Source: Diaphorobacter nitroreducens (GTDB taxonomy: Bacteria > Pseudomonadota > Gammaproteobacteria > Burkholderiales > Burkholderiaceae_C). From it: a stretch of 64,000 nt of DNA. This document shows, in pieces, positions 26,259-34,658 of this stretch. A model generated the notes under the pieces. It was not told the origin of the DNA. It saw nothing but the letters and a program-made list of their open reading frames with translations, and did no database searches. How positions within the stretch are numbered: the first letter of the stretch is position 1; every line of letters begins with the position of its first letter. A program made the translations under genes and the position numbers. The DNA lies in the NCBI GenBank assembly GCA_003755025.1, contig RJVL01000009.1, positions 1 through 64,000 of the forward strand. Reading direction: 5' to 3'.

Positions 26259-26591
26259 TGCAAATCTCCTGAAAGAACTGACTGAATAAGGCGTTACCGC
26301 CATCTGGGCCCAGAACCGTCTGGCCTCAGGGTTCACAGGGCCTACACAGGCTCCCTGTTGAACGGCGGGTCGTCACTTCTTGTTTCAAACGGCCCGTTGA
26401 ATGTGTTTTCGGGCTGTGGCTGGAAAACTTTAGGGACAAACGCACGGACTGGACGGTTTTTGCGCCGCTTATCGCGGCAACGCCCCCACGCCGGCTCTCC
26501 ACAATCTGCCCATCGTTCCCGCACAGTCCGCCGGAGGGGCCACGCTTAAGCCGGCAGAAATCATCGTTTCCAGCCACGCAGGAGTTCCGCC
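26259..26591. other. Divergent flagellin intergenic region
   Basis: The 333-bp spacer separates the two flagellin starts. It holds a sigma-28 promoter for the leftward gene (26406-26432) and an imperfect inverted repeat near 26460-26480 (TTGCGCCGC/CGCGGCAA). I found no FliA -35/-10 pair reading toward the rightward flagellin. No ORF here looks real. Confidence 0.7.
26406..26432 (-). promoter_or_regulatory. Sigma-28 (FliA) promoter of the leftward flagellin
   Basis: Minus strand: TAAAGTTT (26425-26432, perfect consensus), 11-bp spacer, CCCGAAAA (26406-26413, 6 of 8). The predicted start near 26398 gives a leader of about 140 nt before the ATG at 26258. This is the strongest -35 in the window. 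Confidence 0.85.
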
Positions 26592-28067
26592 ATGGCAGCT
26601 ACCATCAATACCAACGTCGCCTCGTTGACCGCCCAGCGCAATCTGGGGGTCAGCCAGGGTTCGCTCAATACCTCCATCCAGCGCCTGTCGTCGGGTCTCC
26701 GCATCAACAGCGCCAAGGACGACGCCGCCGGCCTGGCCATCTCCGAGCGCTTCACCAGCCAGATCCGCGGCCTGAACCAGGCGGCACGTAACGCCAACGA
26801 CGGCATCTCGCTGGCGCAGGTGGCCGAAAGCGCCCTGGCGGGAGCGGGCAACATCCTGCAGCGCGTGCGTGAACTGTCCGTGCAGTCGGCCAACGCCACC
26901 AACAGCGCCTCCGACCGCAAGGCCCTGCAGGCTGAAGTGGGCCAGCTGCTGTCCGAGCTGGACCGCTTGGCTGTGACCACCGAGTTCAACGGCCAGAAGC
27001 TGCTGGACGGCTCGTTCGGCTCCGCCACCTTCCAGGTGGGCGCGAATGCCAACCAGACCATCACCGCCACCACGGGCAACTTCCGTACTGCCACCTACGG
27101 AGCGCAGTTGAAGCAGTCCGCGCCAGTGGTGGTCACCGCCACCAACACCCCCACGCCGCTGACCGGCACGTTCGACGTGGCGGGGCTTCAGACCAAGACG
27201 ATCAACCTCACCGCTACGGACACCCTGGCGACGGCTGCAGCCAAGATCAATGCTGCGTCGGAAGCGACCGGGGTGACGGCCTCCGCACGCAACCAGGTCG
27301 AGCTGACGACCTTTGTGGCCGGTGGTTCCTATTCCCTCGCGGTGGTGGGCGACAACGCCACCGCGGCAAACGTCACCTTCAGCGTCAGCACCGCAGGCGC
27401 CACCGCGGCAGGCCTGGCCGAGGGCATCAAGGCCTTCAATGACGTGTCCTCCCAGACGGGCATCACCGCCAAGCTGAATGCGGACGGGGACGGCATCATC
27501 CTGATCAACGAGTCGGGGGCCGACATCCAGATCCAGAACAATTCCGCGGCCGGCAACACTCTCGCCGTCGGCGCCTACGATGCCGTGACGTCTGCCAGCT
27601 CGGGAACCCCGACTTTCGTGGCCGGCGTGGCCGCCGCGCCGGCAGGAGGGTACGCGACGGCCCGCGGTTACCTAGAAATGAACTCCGACAAGGGCTTTTC
27701 CATCGGAAATCTCACCGGCACGCCTCCCGTCACGGCAACGCCTTCCACGCTGAACTCCGTCAATACCATTGACGTGTCCACCGTGGACGGCTCCACCAAA
27801 GCGCTGAAGATCATCGATTCCGCCCTGGCGGCGGTGAACGGCCAGCGGGCCAGCTTCGGCGCCTTGCAGGCCCGCTTCGAGACGACGATCGCGAACCTGA
27901 ACACCTCCTCGGAGAACATGTCCGCCTCGCGTGGCCGCATCCAGGACGCCGACTTCGCCGCCGAAACGGCCAACCTGTCGCGCACCCAGATCCTGCAGCA
28001 GGCCGGCACCGCCATGGTGGCCCAGGCCAACCAGATCCCGCAGGGCGTGCTGGCCTTGCTGAAATAA
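26592..28067 (+). CDS. Flagellin (rightward copy)
   Basis: Second filament subunit, 491 residues. The first 175 residues differ from the leftward flagellin at only about 15 positions and the last 95 at very few; the central domain (180-395) is unrelated enough to differ throughout. It retains the flg22-like and TLR5-helix regions. An AGGAG ribosome binding site precedes ATG 26592. Promoter unclear. It is followed by a hairpin terminator at 28093-28135. It is divergently oriented, so the two genes form long inverted repeats. Confidence 0.97.
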   Translation: MAATINTNVASLTAQRNLGVSQGSLNTSIQRLSSGLRINSAKDDAAGLAISERFTSQIRGLNQAARNANDGISLAQVAESALAGAGNILQRVRELSVQSANATNSASDRKALQAEVGQLLSELDRLAVTTEFNGQKLLDGSFGSATFQVGANANQTITATTGNFRTATYGAQLKQSAPVVVTATNTPTPLTGTFDVAGLQTKTINLTATDTLATAAAKINAASEATGVTASARNQVELTTFVAGGSYSLAVVGDNATAANVTFSVSTAGATAAGLAEGIKAFNDVSSQTGITAKLNADGDGIILINESGADIQIQNNSAAGNTLAVGAYDAVTSASSGTPTFVAGVAAAPAGGYATARGYLEMNSDKGFSIGNLTGTPPVTATPSTLNSVNTIDVSTVDGSTKALKIIDSALAAVNGQRASFGALQARFETTIANLNTSSENMSASRGRIQDADFAAETANLSRTQILQQAGTAMVAQANQIPQGVLALLK

Positions 28068-28092
28068 GGCGGTCCGTTACTGCTTCCAAAAT

Positions 28093-28135
28093 AAGAGCTG
28101 CCAGCGCCCTGACTGTGGGCACTACAGCTCTTTTT
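28093..28135 (+). terminator. Terminator of the rightward flagellin (repeat copy C)
   Basis: AAGAGCTG pairs with CAGCTCTT, with an inner GCCC/GGGC stem, followed by T5. The first half, AGAGCTGCCAGCGC, matches the head of the dispersed repeat, so this looks like a repeat copy serving as an intrinsic terminator. Confidence 0.82.
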
Positions 28136-28180
28136 CATAGGAATCACCGACCGTTGACAAGGGAACCCGGTCAAGCCGGC

Positions 28181-28207
28181 TTCATTTTTCTCGCGACAAT
28201 CCGATAC
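28181..28207 (+). promoter_or_regulatory. Possible sigma-28 promoter of motA
   Basis: TTCATTTT (28181-28188), 11-bp spacer, TCCGATAC (28200-28207): 5/8 and 6/8 matches to the FliA consensus. A GACAAT just upstream of the -10 could instead serve a sigma-70/FlhDC promoter. The leader would be about 60 nt. Confidence 0.5.
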
Positions 28208-28273
28208 AAAAGTCATTCCCTTATGCAAGGCTAAGGGGCTCCCATGCCCGCTTTGCCCGTTTAGAACCCCAGC

Positions 28274-29134
28274 ATGCTCGTCATCCTCGGCTACATCATC
28301 ACCTTCGGCTGCGTCTTCGGCGTGTTCGTCGCCCATGGCGGCAACGTTCAGGTGCTGCTGACGGCCCTGCCCTTTGAAATGATCACCATCGGCGGGGCCG
28401 CGCTGGGCTCATTCATCGTGACCAACCAGCCCAAGGTGCTCAAAGCCACCATGGCCACGCTGCCCCAGGTGTTCAAAGGCAACAAATACACCAAGGCGCG
28501 CTACATGGAGCTGATGGCCATGCTCTACGAGATCCTGCAGAAGGCCCGCAAGGAAGGGCTGATGTCGATCGAGCAGGACGTGGAGTCGCCCAAGGAATCA
28601 GAGCTGTTCAAGAAATTCCCTACCGTGGGCAGCGACCCGCACGTGATCGAATTCACCACCGACTACCTGCGCATGATGGTCTCGGGCAACCTGAACGCCC
28701 ACGAGATCGAGGCGCTGATGGACAGCGAGATCGAGACCCACCACGCCGAGGCGCACGCCCCCGTGGCGGCGCTCACGCGACTGGCCGGCGCCCTGCCGGC
28801 CTTCGGTATCGTGGCCGCGGTGCTCGGGGTGGTGAACACCATGGGCTCGGTGGGCCAGCCGCCCGCCGTGCTGGGGGGCATGATCGCCTCGGCGCTGGTC
28901 GGCACCTTCCTGGGCATTCTGCTGGCCTACGGCGCGGTGGAGCCGCTGGCCGGGCTGCTGGAGCAAAAGGCCGCTGACGCCGCCAAGGAATACGAGTGCA
29001 TCAAGTCCACCCTGCTGGCCAGCATGCAGGGCTACAACCCCGCCACCTCCATCGAGTTCGGCCGCAAGGTGCTGTTCTCCGGGGACCGCCCGGGCTTCGT
29101 CGAGCTGGAAGCCCACGTCAAGGGCAAGAAGTGA
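28274..29134 (+). CDS. motA: Flagellar motor stator protein MotA
   Basis: Proton-channel stator subunit in the inner membrane. The 286-residue protein has about four transmembrane helices: near 2-22, 33-50, 168-190 and 205-225. A large cytoplasmic loop carries the charged residues that contact FliG. Family landmarks include KGNKYTKARYMELMAMLYE and GALPAFGIVAAVLGVVNTMG. It heads motA-motB-cheY-cheZ, with a possible sigma-28 promoter upstream. Confidence 0.97.
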   Translation: MLVILGYIITFGCVFGVFVAHGGNVQVLLTALPFEMITIGGAALGSFIVTNQPKVLKATMATLPQVFKGNKYTKARYMELMAMLYEILQKARKEGLMSIEQDVESPKESELFKKFPTVGSDPHVIEFTTDYLRMMVSGNLNAHEIEALMDSEIETHHAEAHAPVAALTRLAGALPAFGIVAAVLGVVNTMGSVGQPPAVLGGMIASALVGTFLGILLAYGAVEPLAGLLEQKAADAAKEYECIKSTLLASMQGYNPATSIEFGRKVLFSGDRPGFVELEAHVKGKK

Positions 29135-29160
29135 CGCGCCACGCCTGAACCGCCTTTGCC

Positions 29161-30102
29161 ATGGCCGAAAAGAAGCTCCAGCCCATCATCATCAAGCGCG
29201 CCAAGAAGCGCCCCCATGCGCCGCACGGCGGCGCATGGAAGATCGCCTACGCCGACTTCGTGACGGCCATGATGGCCTTCTTCCTGCTGATGTGGCTGCT
29301 GGGCTCCACCGCCAAGGGCGAGCTGCAGGGCATTGCGGCCTACTTCTCGTCGCCGCTCAAGGTGGCGATGCAGGGCGGCGACGGGGCGGGCAACAGCTCC
29401 AGCGTGATCCCGGGCGGCGGCAACGACCTGTCCAAGGTGCACGGGCAGGTGCGCCGCTCCAATTCCGACAGCTCCACCAACATGCGCTCCAGTGTGGAGG
29501 CCTCGCGCGCCGAGCGTGCCCGGCAGGACGCACAGCGCATCAAGGCGCTGCAGACCAAGATCGAGGCAATGATCACCGAGAGCCCTCGCCTGAACGAATA
29601 CCGCTCGCAGATCCGGCTGGACCTGACGCCCGACGGCCTGCAGATCCAGATCGTGGACGATCAGAACCGCCCCATGTTCGACAGTGGCAGCGCGCTGGTC
29701 AAACCCTACATGCGCGACATCCTGCACCAGATTGGTGCAGCTTTGGGCGGGGTAGAAAACCGCATCAGCCTGTCCGGCCACACGGATGCCGTGCCTTATG
29801 GCAACGGCGACCGCGGCTACAGCAACTGGGAGCTGTCGGCCGACCGCGCCAACGCCTCGCGACGCGAACTGGTGGCCGCAGGCATGCCCGACGCCAAGCT
29901 GGGCCGCGTGGTGGGCATGGCTGCCAGCGATCTGCTGGAGCCCGAGAACCCCCGCGCCGCCGTGAACCGGCGCATCACCATCACCGTACTCACCCATGAA
30001 GCCGAAGAGCGGCTCATGGGTAAAAAGAACATGGTATTTCCGTTACCGTCGCCCGTGGCAGAAAAGCAGGACAATCCAGCTTCCTCATCGCCGAATCAGT
30101 AA
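29161..30102 (+). CDS. motB: Flagellar motor stator protein MotB
   Basis: Anchors the stator to peptidoglycan and supplies the proton-carrying aspartate. The 313-residue protein has a basic N terminus and a single transmembrane helix with Asp32 (YADFVTAMMAFFLLMWLLGS). A plug/linker region follows, then a C-terminal OmpA-like peptidoglycan-binding domain (LSGHTDAVPYG...NWELSADRANASRRELV). A lone aspartate and no QxxYxxF signature suggest proton rather than sodium coupling (inference). It follows motA by 26 bp. Confidence 0.96.
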   Translation: MAEKKLQPIIIKRAKKRPHAPHGGAWKIAYADFVTAMMAFFLLMWLLGSTAKGELQGIAAYFSSPLKVAMQGGDGAGNSSSVIPGGGNDLSKVHGQVRRSNSDSSTNMRSSVEASRAERARQDAQRIKALQTKIEAMITESPRLNEYRSQIRLDLTPDGLQIQIVDDQNRPMFDSGSALVKPYMRDILHQIGAALGGVENRISLSGHTDAVPYGNGDRGYSNWELSADRANASRRELVAAGMPDAKLGRVVGMAASDLLEPENPRAAVNRRITITVLTHEAEERLMGKKNMVFPLPSPVAEKQDNPASSSPNQ

Positions 30103-30163
30103 CAACTTGTCACGTTGCTGATGACTTACGACAATAGCCCCATATTCACCGAAAGGGTCCTTT

Positions 30164-30550
30164 GTGTCCTCCGCCCTTCGCTTTCTGATCGTTGACGACT
30201 TTTCCACCATGCGGCGCATCGTCCGCAACTTGCTCAAGGAAAGCGGTTTCGCTGATGCCGACGAGGCCGAAGACGGCGTGGCGGCACTGAACAAGCTGCG
30301 CAACGGCAAGTTCGACTTCGTGGTCACCGACATCAACATGCCGAACATGAACGGCTTCCAGTTGCTGGGCGAGATCAAGAAGGACGACAAGCTCAAGCAT
30401 TTGCCCGTGCTGATGGTGACGGCCGAGGCGCGCAAGGAAGACATCGTCGCCGCCGCCCAGGGCGGCGCCGCCGGCTACATCGTCAAGCCCTTCACCAAGG
30501 CCACGCTGGAAGAAAAGGTCAACCTGATCCTCAAGAAAATGGGGCTGTGA
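30164..30550 (+). CDS. cheY: Chemotaxis response regulator CheY (motor-type)
   Basis: A 128-residue single receiver closely resembling E. coli CheY in length and motifs: Asp56 ([11 protein letters not shown]), Thr86 (LMVTAEA), Lys108 (GYIVKPFT). It should bind FliM when phosphorylated. It starts with GTG at 30164 ([18 protein letters not shown]), preceded by an AAAGGG site. It overlaps cheZ. This is the second cheY in the window; the copy at 7715 is more divergent. Confidence 0.96.
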   Translation: MSSALRFLIVDDFSTMRRIVRNLLKESGFADADEAEDGVAALNKLRNGKFDFVVTDINMPNMNGFQLLGEIKKDDKLKHLPVLMVTAEARKEDIVAAAQGGAAGYIVKPFTKATLEEKVNLILKKMGL

Positions 30551-31182
30551 GCATGACGGCGGCAGAAAACGGCGCGCCAGCCGACGGGGCAGACGACGTC
30601 CACCACAAGATAGGCCAGCTCACGCGGCAGCTGCATTCCGCCCTGAACGAGCTCGGCTACGCGGACCAGTTGCGCGGCACCATGGGTGAGCTGCCCGATG
30701 CGCAAAGCCGCCTGTCCTACATCGCCCGCTTGACGGGCGAGGCGGCCGAGAAGGTGCTGGGCCGGGTGGAGCAGGCCAAGTCGCTGCACGACCACGTGGC
30801 CTCGGAAACGCGCCGCGTGGTCACCTCGCTGGTGGCCGACCCCGTGGCCGCGGTGGCCAAGGGCGAGATCTACAACTTCCTGACCGATGTGGAGCGCGCC
30901 ACGCAGGAGGCCGACAGCCACCTGACCGAGATCATGATGGCGCAGGACTTCCACGATCTCACCGGCCAGGTGATCGCGCGCGTGGTCAACCTGGCGGCGA
31001 CGATCGAGCAGCAGCTGGTGCAGTTGCTGATCCAGACCGCGCCGCCGCAGGCGCAAACACCCATCGCGCCCGAGCCGCGGCGCGACCAACTGCAGGGGCC
31101 CGTGGTCAATCCCGAGTCCGCACCCGACGTGGTGACCAGCCAGTCGCAGGTGGACGACCTGCTGGCCAGTCTGGGGTTCTGA
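30547..31182 (+). CDS. cheZ: Protein phosphatase CheZ
   Basis: Dephosphorylates CheY-P. The 211-residue protein has a long helical hairpin with the active-site segment [12 protein letters not shown] (Asp137, Gln141). Its C-terminal CheY-binding tail [13 protein letters not shown] closely matches that of E. coli CheZ. The GTG at 30547 overlaps the cheY stop; ATG at 30553 is an alternative start two codons later. It is the last gene of the mot-che unit. Confidence 0.96.
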   Translation: MSMTAAENGAPADGADDVHHKIGQLTRQLHSALNELGYADQLRGTMGELPDAQSRLSYIARLTGEAAEKVLGRVEQAKSLHDHVASETRRVVTSLVADPVAAVAKGEIYNFLTDVERATQEADSHLTEIMMAQDFHDLTGQVIARVVNLAATIEQQLVQLLIQTAPPQAQTPIAPEPRRDQLQGPVVNPESAPDVVTSQSQVDDLLASLGF

Positions 31183-31229
31183 CGCGGCCGGGCCCAGGCA
31201 GGAGCCCGGCGCATGACATAAACATCAGC

Positions 31230-31285
31230 AAAATCAGGCTCTAACGCCCACTGGGCAAGCGCAAACAGCTATTATTTTAATAGCT
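31230..31285 (-). repeat. Palindromic repeat copy D
   Basis: On the minus strand, 31230-31272 reads ATAGCTGTTTGCGCTTGCCC and continues to GAGCCTGATTTT. It aligns at 34 of 43 positions with copy J inside the MocR gene. An adjoining perfect palindrome AGCTATTA-TTT-TAATAGCT lies at 31267-31285. It is in the cheZ-flhB gap and may separate the two units. Confidence 0.78.
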
Positions 31286-31379
31286 TACCAATCGTCGGCG
31301 CAACCGCCGCCACCGCCGCGAATAACGCCGGCGCAACCCCTTTATTCGGGCTTTAGCTTTCGCCCCGGCTCCCGACAAT

Positions 31380-31401
31380 GGCGTGACCCAGCAGTCACGC
31401 C
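31380..31401 (+). promoter_or_regulatory. Hairpin over the flhB translation start
   Basis: A perfect 8-bp inverted repeat GGCGTGAC (31380-31387), loop CCAGCA, GTCACGCC (31394-31401) ends 3 bp before the flhB ATG, where a ribosome binding site should be. A -10-like GACAAT lies just upstream near 31373. It may control flhB translation or bind a regulator; function is unknown. Confidence 0.45.
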
Positions 31402-31404
31402 GCC

Positions 31405-32577
31405 ATGAGCTCGAGCCAAGACAAAAACCTCCCAGCAACCGAGCGCAAGCTCCAGAAAGCGCGCAGCGACGGCCAGGCCGCGCGCTCGCGGGACCTGTCG
31501 CACCTGGCCATCCTGGGCATGGGCGCGCTGGCGCTGCTGGTGCTCGCGCCCTGGTTCGTGGAATACCTGCAGCGCGCGATGCGCCAGCAGCTCGCATTCA
31601 ACGCGGCCACCGTGCAGGCGCCCGGCCACATGCTGGAGCGCCTGCAGACCATGGCGGGCGTGGGCCTGCTGGCCAGCGCCAGCTTCGCCGCACTCACCGG
31701 CGGCGCAGCGCTGCTGAGCGCCGTGGGCGCCGGCGGCTGGGTGTTCAGCTTCAAGCCCATCACGCCGCAGTTCAACCGGCTCAACCCGCTGACCGGCTTC
31801 ACCAACCTGTTTTCCAAGCAGCAGCTCGCCAACGTGAGCAAGATGGTGCTCATGACCGGCATCCTGTCGTTCGTGGCCTGGAACTTCATGGGCCAGAGCA
31901 TCGAGAAGATGGCTGCGCTGGTGCTGCAGCCTTCGCCCATGTCGCTGCGCCACGTGGGCGACTGGATCGTCTCGGGCGCCAGCCTGCTGCTGCTGGTGGT
32001 GTTCCTGTTCGCCGTGGTGGACGTGCCGCTGCAGGCGTTCTTTTTCAAGTCGCGCCTGAAGATGTCGCACGAGGAAGTCAAGCAGGAGCACAAGGAATCC
32101 GACGGCAACCCGCAGCTCAAGGGCCGCCAGCGCCAGCGCGCGCGCGAGATCGCCGACGGCGCCAGCATCACCGCCGTGCCCAAGGCCGACTTCGTGGTCA
32201 TGAACCCCACGCACTACGCCGTGGCCCTGAAGTACGACGACGCCACCATGGGCGCACCCCAGGTCGTCTCCAAGGGCACCGACCTGCTCGCCTTCAAGAT
32301 CCGCGAAGTGGCCCAGGCGCATGGCGTGCCCGTGCTGCAGTCCCCCATGCTGGCGCGCGCGCTGTATGCGCACGCCGAGCTGGAGCAACCGATTCCCGCA
32401 CAGCTGTACACCGCCGTGGCCCAGGTGCTGGCCTACGTGTACCGCCTGAAGGCCGCGCTGCGCGGTGATGGCCGCATGCCCGAGGCCCAGCCCGATCCCT
32501 ACGTGCCGCCCGAGCTCGACCCCCACAGCGCCCACCACACCCGGCGCCCCGCACCCGCCACAGGTAACGCAAGATGA
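31405..32577 (+). CDS. flhB: Flagellar biosynthesis protein FlhB
   Basis: Export-gate protein that switches substrate specificity from rod/hook to filament. The 390-residue protein has four transmembrane helices in the first half. The cytoplasmic domain carries the self-cleaving NPTH motif (VVMNPTHYAVALKYDD). The start at 31405 is supported by SSSQDKNLPATERKLQKARSDGQ. The extra C-terminal 35 residues are Pro/His-rich. It overlaps flhA by 4 bp. Confidence 0.96.
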   Translation: MSSSQDKNLPATERKLQKARSDGQAARSRDLSHLAILGMGALALLVLAPWFVEYLQRAMRQQLAFNAATVQAPGHMLERLQTMAGVGLLASASFAALTGGAALLSAVGAGGWVFSFKPITPQFNRLNPLTGFTNLFSKQQLANVSKMVLMTGILSFVAWNFMGQSIEKMAALVLQPSPMSLRHVGDWIVSGASLLLLVVFLFAVVDVPLQAFFFKSRLKMSHEEVKQEHKESDGNPQLKGRQRQRAREIADGASITAVPKADFVVMNPTHYAVALKYDDATMGAPQVVSKGTDLLAFKIREVAQAHGVPVLQSPMLARALYAHAELEQPIPAQLYTAVAQVLAYVYRLKAALRGDGRMPEAQPDPYVPPELDPHSAHHTRRPAPATGNAR

Positions 32578-34658
32578 CGTCCCCCTCGATCCATTCCGTC
32601 CGGCAATGGGCCGGCAACCACGGCCCGGCACTGCAGGGGCTGTCGGCCCCGCTGCTGGTAGTGGCCATCCTGGCGCTGATGGTGCTGCCCGTGCCGCCCT
32701 GGATGCTGGACACCTTCTTCACCCTCAACATCGCCGTGGCGCTGATGGTGATGATGGTGGCCGCGTACATGATCAAGCCGCTGGACTTCGCGGCCTTCCC
32801 GTCGGTGCTGCTGCTCACCACGCTGATGCGCCTGTCGCTGAACGTGGCGTCCACCCGCGTGGTGCTGCTGGAAGGCCACACCGGCCCGGGCGCGGCCGGC
32901 GCGGTGATCGAGGCCTTCGGCCACTTCCTGATCGGCGGCAACTTCGCCGTGGGCCTGATCGTGTTTGCGATCCTGGTGGTGATCAACTTCGTGGTGGTGA
33001 CCAAGGGCGCGGAGCGCATCGCCGAGGTGTCGGCCCGCTTCACGCTGGACGCCATGCCCGGCAAGCAGATGGCCGTGGACGCCGACCTGAACGCCGGCCT
33101 GATCGACGAGAAGGAAGCCAAGCGCCGCCGCGCCGAGGTGCAGGAAGAGGCCAACTTCTTCGGCTCCATGGACGGCGCGAGCAAGTTCGTGCGCGGCGAT
33201 GCCGTCGCCGGCATCCTGATCCTGATCATCAACATCGTGGGCGGCTTCGCCATCGGCATGCTGCAGCATGGCCTGTCGGCCAACGACGCCGCCAACAGCT
33301 ACATCCTGCTGGCCGTGGGCGATGCGCTGGTGGCCCAGATTCCAGGTCTGCTGATTTCCGTCGCAGCCGCGATGGTGATCTCGCGCGTGGGCAAGGACTC
33401 CGACATGGGCCAGCAGATCGTGCAGCAGTTGCTCATGTCGCCACGCGTGCTGGGCGTGACCGCGGGCGTGCTGATCCTGCTGGGCCTCATCCCCGGCATG
33501 CCGCACACCGTGTTCCTGGTCATGGGCAGCCTCCTCGGCTACGGCGCCTGGATGCTGCTGCAGCGCCAGCGCCGCCCCGCCCCGGTGGAAGAAGCCCCCG
33601 CGCCCGTGAGCGACGGCGAAGCCAGCTGGGACGACCTGCAACCCGTGGACCTGCTGGGCCTGGAGCTGGGCTACCGCCTGATCGCCTTGGTGGACAAGAG
33701 CCGCCAGGGCGACCTGCTCACGCGCATCAAGGGCGTGCGCCGCAAGTTTGCGCAGGAGGTGGGCTTCCTGCCGCCGGCCGTGCATGTGCGCGACAACCTG
33801 GAGCTCAAGCCCAGCGCCTACCGCATCACGCTGCGCGGTGTGGTGGTGGGCGAAGGCGAGGCCTTCCCCGGCATGTACCTGGCCATCAACCCCGGCGGCA
33901 TCTCCACGCCGCTGATCGGCACTCCCACTACCGATCCCGCCTTCGGCCTGCCCGCGCACTGGATCGACGCCGCGCAGAAGGAAGCGGCACAAATGGCGGG
34001 CTTTACCGTGGTTGATTCGGAAACCGTGATGGCGACCCATTTGTCACACTTGATGCAAGTGCACGCCGCCAAGCTCCTGAGCCGCACCGAGACGCAGCAG
34101 CTCGTGGAGCATGTGACCCGGCTGGCACCCAAACTCATCGAAGAAGTCGTGCCCAAGATGGTGTCCATCACAACATTCCAGAAAGTGCTGCAGCTGTTGC
34201 TGGAGGAGTCCGTGCACATCCGCGACATCCGCACCATCATCGAGACGCTGGCGGAACACGCCGGCAGCACGCAAGACCCCGTGGAACTGGCGCGCCGCGT
34301 GCGCATCGCCCTGTCCCCCGCCATCGTGCAGCAGATCTACGGCCCCACGCGGGAGCTCAGCGTCATCGCCATCGAGCCCGGGCTGGAGCGCCTGCTGATG
34401 CAGGCCCTGGGCAATGCCAGCGGCCCGGCGCTGGACCCCGGCGTGGCCGACCTGCTCACCCACAAGGCCGCCGAAGTCGCCCTGCAGCAGGAAGAGCTGG
34501 GCATGCCCGCCTGCCTGCTGGTGCCCGACCAGATCCGCAACGCCATCGCCCGCCTGGTGCGGCGCGTGGCTCCCCGCTTGCAGGTGCTCGCCCACAGCGA
34601 GATTCCTGAGACCCACACCATCCGCATCGGCCCGATCCTCAAAGGTGCATCCGCATGA
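32574..34658 (+). CDS. flhA: Flagellar biosynthesis protein FlhA
   Basis: Largest export-gate subunit, forming the nonameric ring that docks chaperone-substrate complexes. The 694-residue protein has about eight membrane helices in residues 1-330, with the FHIPEP-family region LDAMPGKQMAVDADLNAGLI. The C-terminal cytoplasmic domain spans about 340-694. ATGA overlaps join it to flhB and flhF, showing tight coupling. Confidence 0.97.
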   Translation: MTSPSIHSVRQWAGNHGPALQGLSAPLLVVAILALMVLPVPPWMLDTFFTLNIAVALMVMMVAAYMIKPLDFAAFPSVLLLTTLMRLSLNVASTRVVLLEGHTGPGAAGAVIEAFGHFLIGGNFAVGLIVFAILVVINFVVVTKGAERIAEVSARFTLDAMPGKQMAVDADLNAGLIDEKEAKRRRAEVQEEANFFGSMDGASKFVRGDAVAGILILIINIVGGFAIGMLQHGLSANDAANSYILLAVGDALVAQIPGLLISVAAAMVISRVGKDSDMGQQIVQQLLMSPRVLGVTAGVLILLGLIPGMPHTVFLVMGSLLGYGAWMLLQRQRRPAPVEEAPAPVSDGEASWDDLQPVDLLGLELGYRLIALVDKSRQGDLLTRIKGVRRKFAQEVGFLPPAVHVRDNLELKPSAYRITLRGVVVGEGEAFPGMYLAINPGGISTPLIGTPTTDPAFGLPAHWIDAAQKEAAQMAGFTVVDSETVMATHLSHLMQVHAAKLLSRTETQQLVEHVTRLAPKLIEEVVPKMVSITTFQKVLQLLLEESVHIRDIRTIIETLAEHAGSTQDPVELARRVRIALSPAIVQQIYGPTRELSVIAIEPGLERLLMQALGNASGPALDPGVADLLTHKAAEVALQQEELGMPACLLVPDQIRNAIARLVRRVAPRLQVLAHSEIPETHTIRIGPILKGASA

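Noticed and set aside
26450-26464. Sigma-54-like TGG...TGC before the rightward flagellin
   Set aside because: The distance between the GG and GC elements is one base short of the strict sigma-54 spacing, and flagellar genes in this lineage use FlhDC and FliA.
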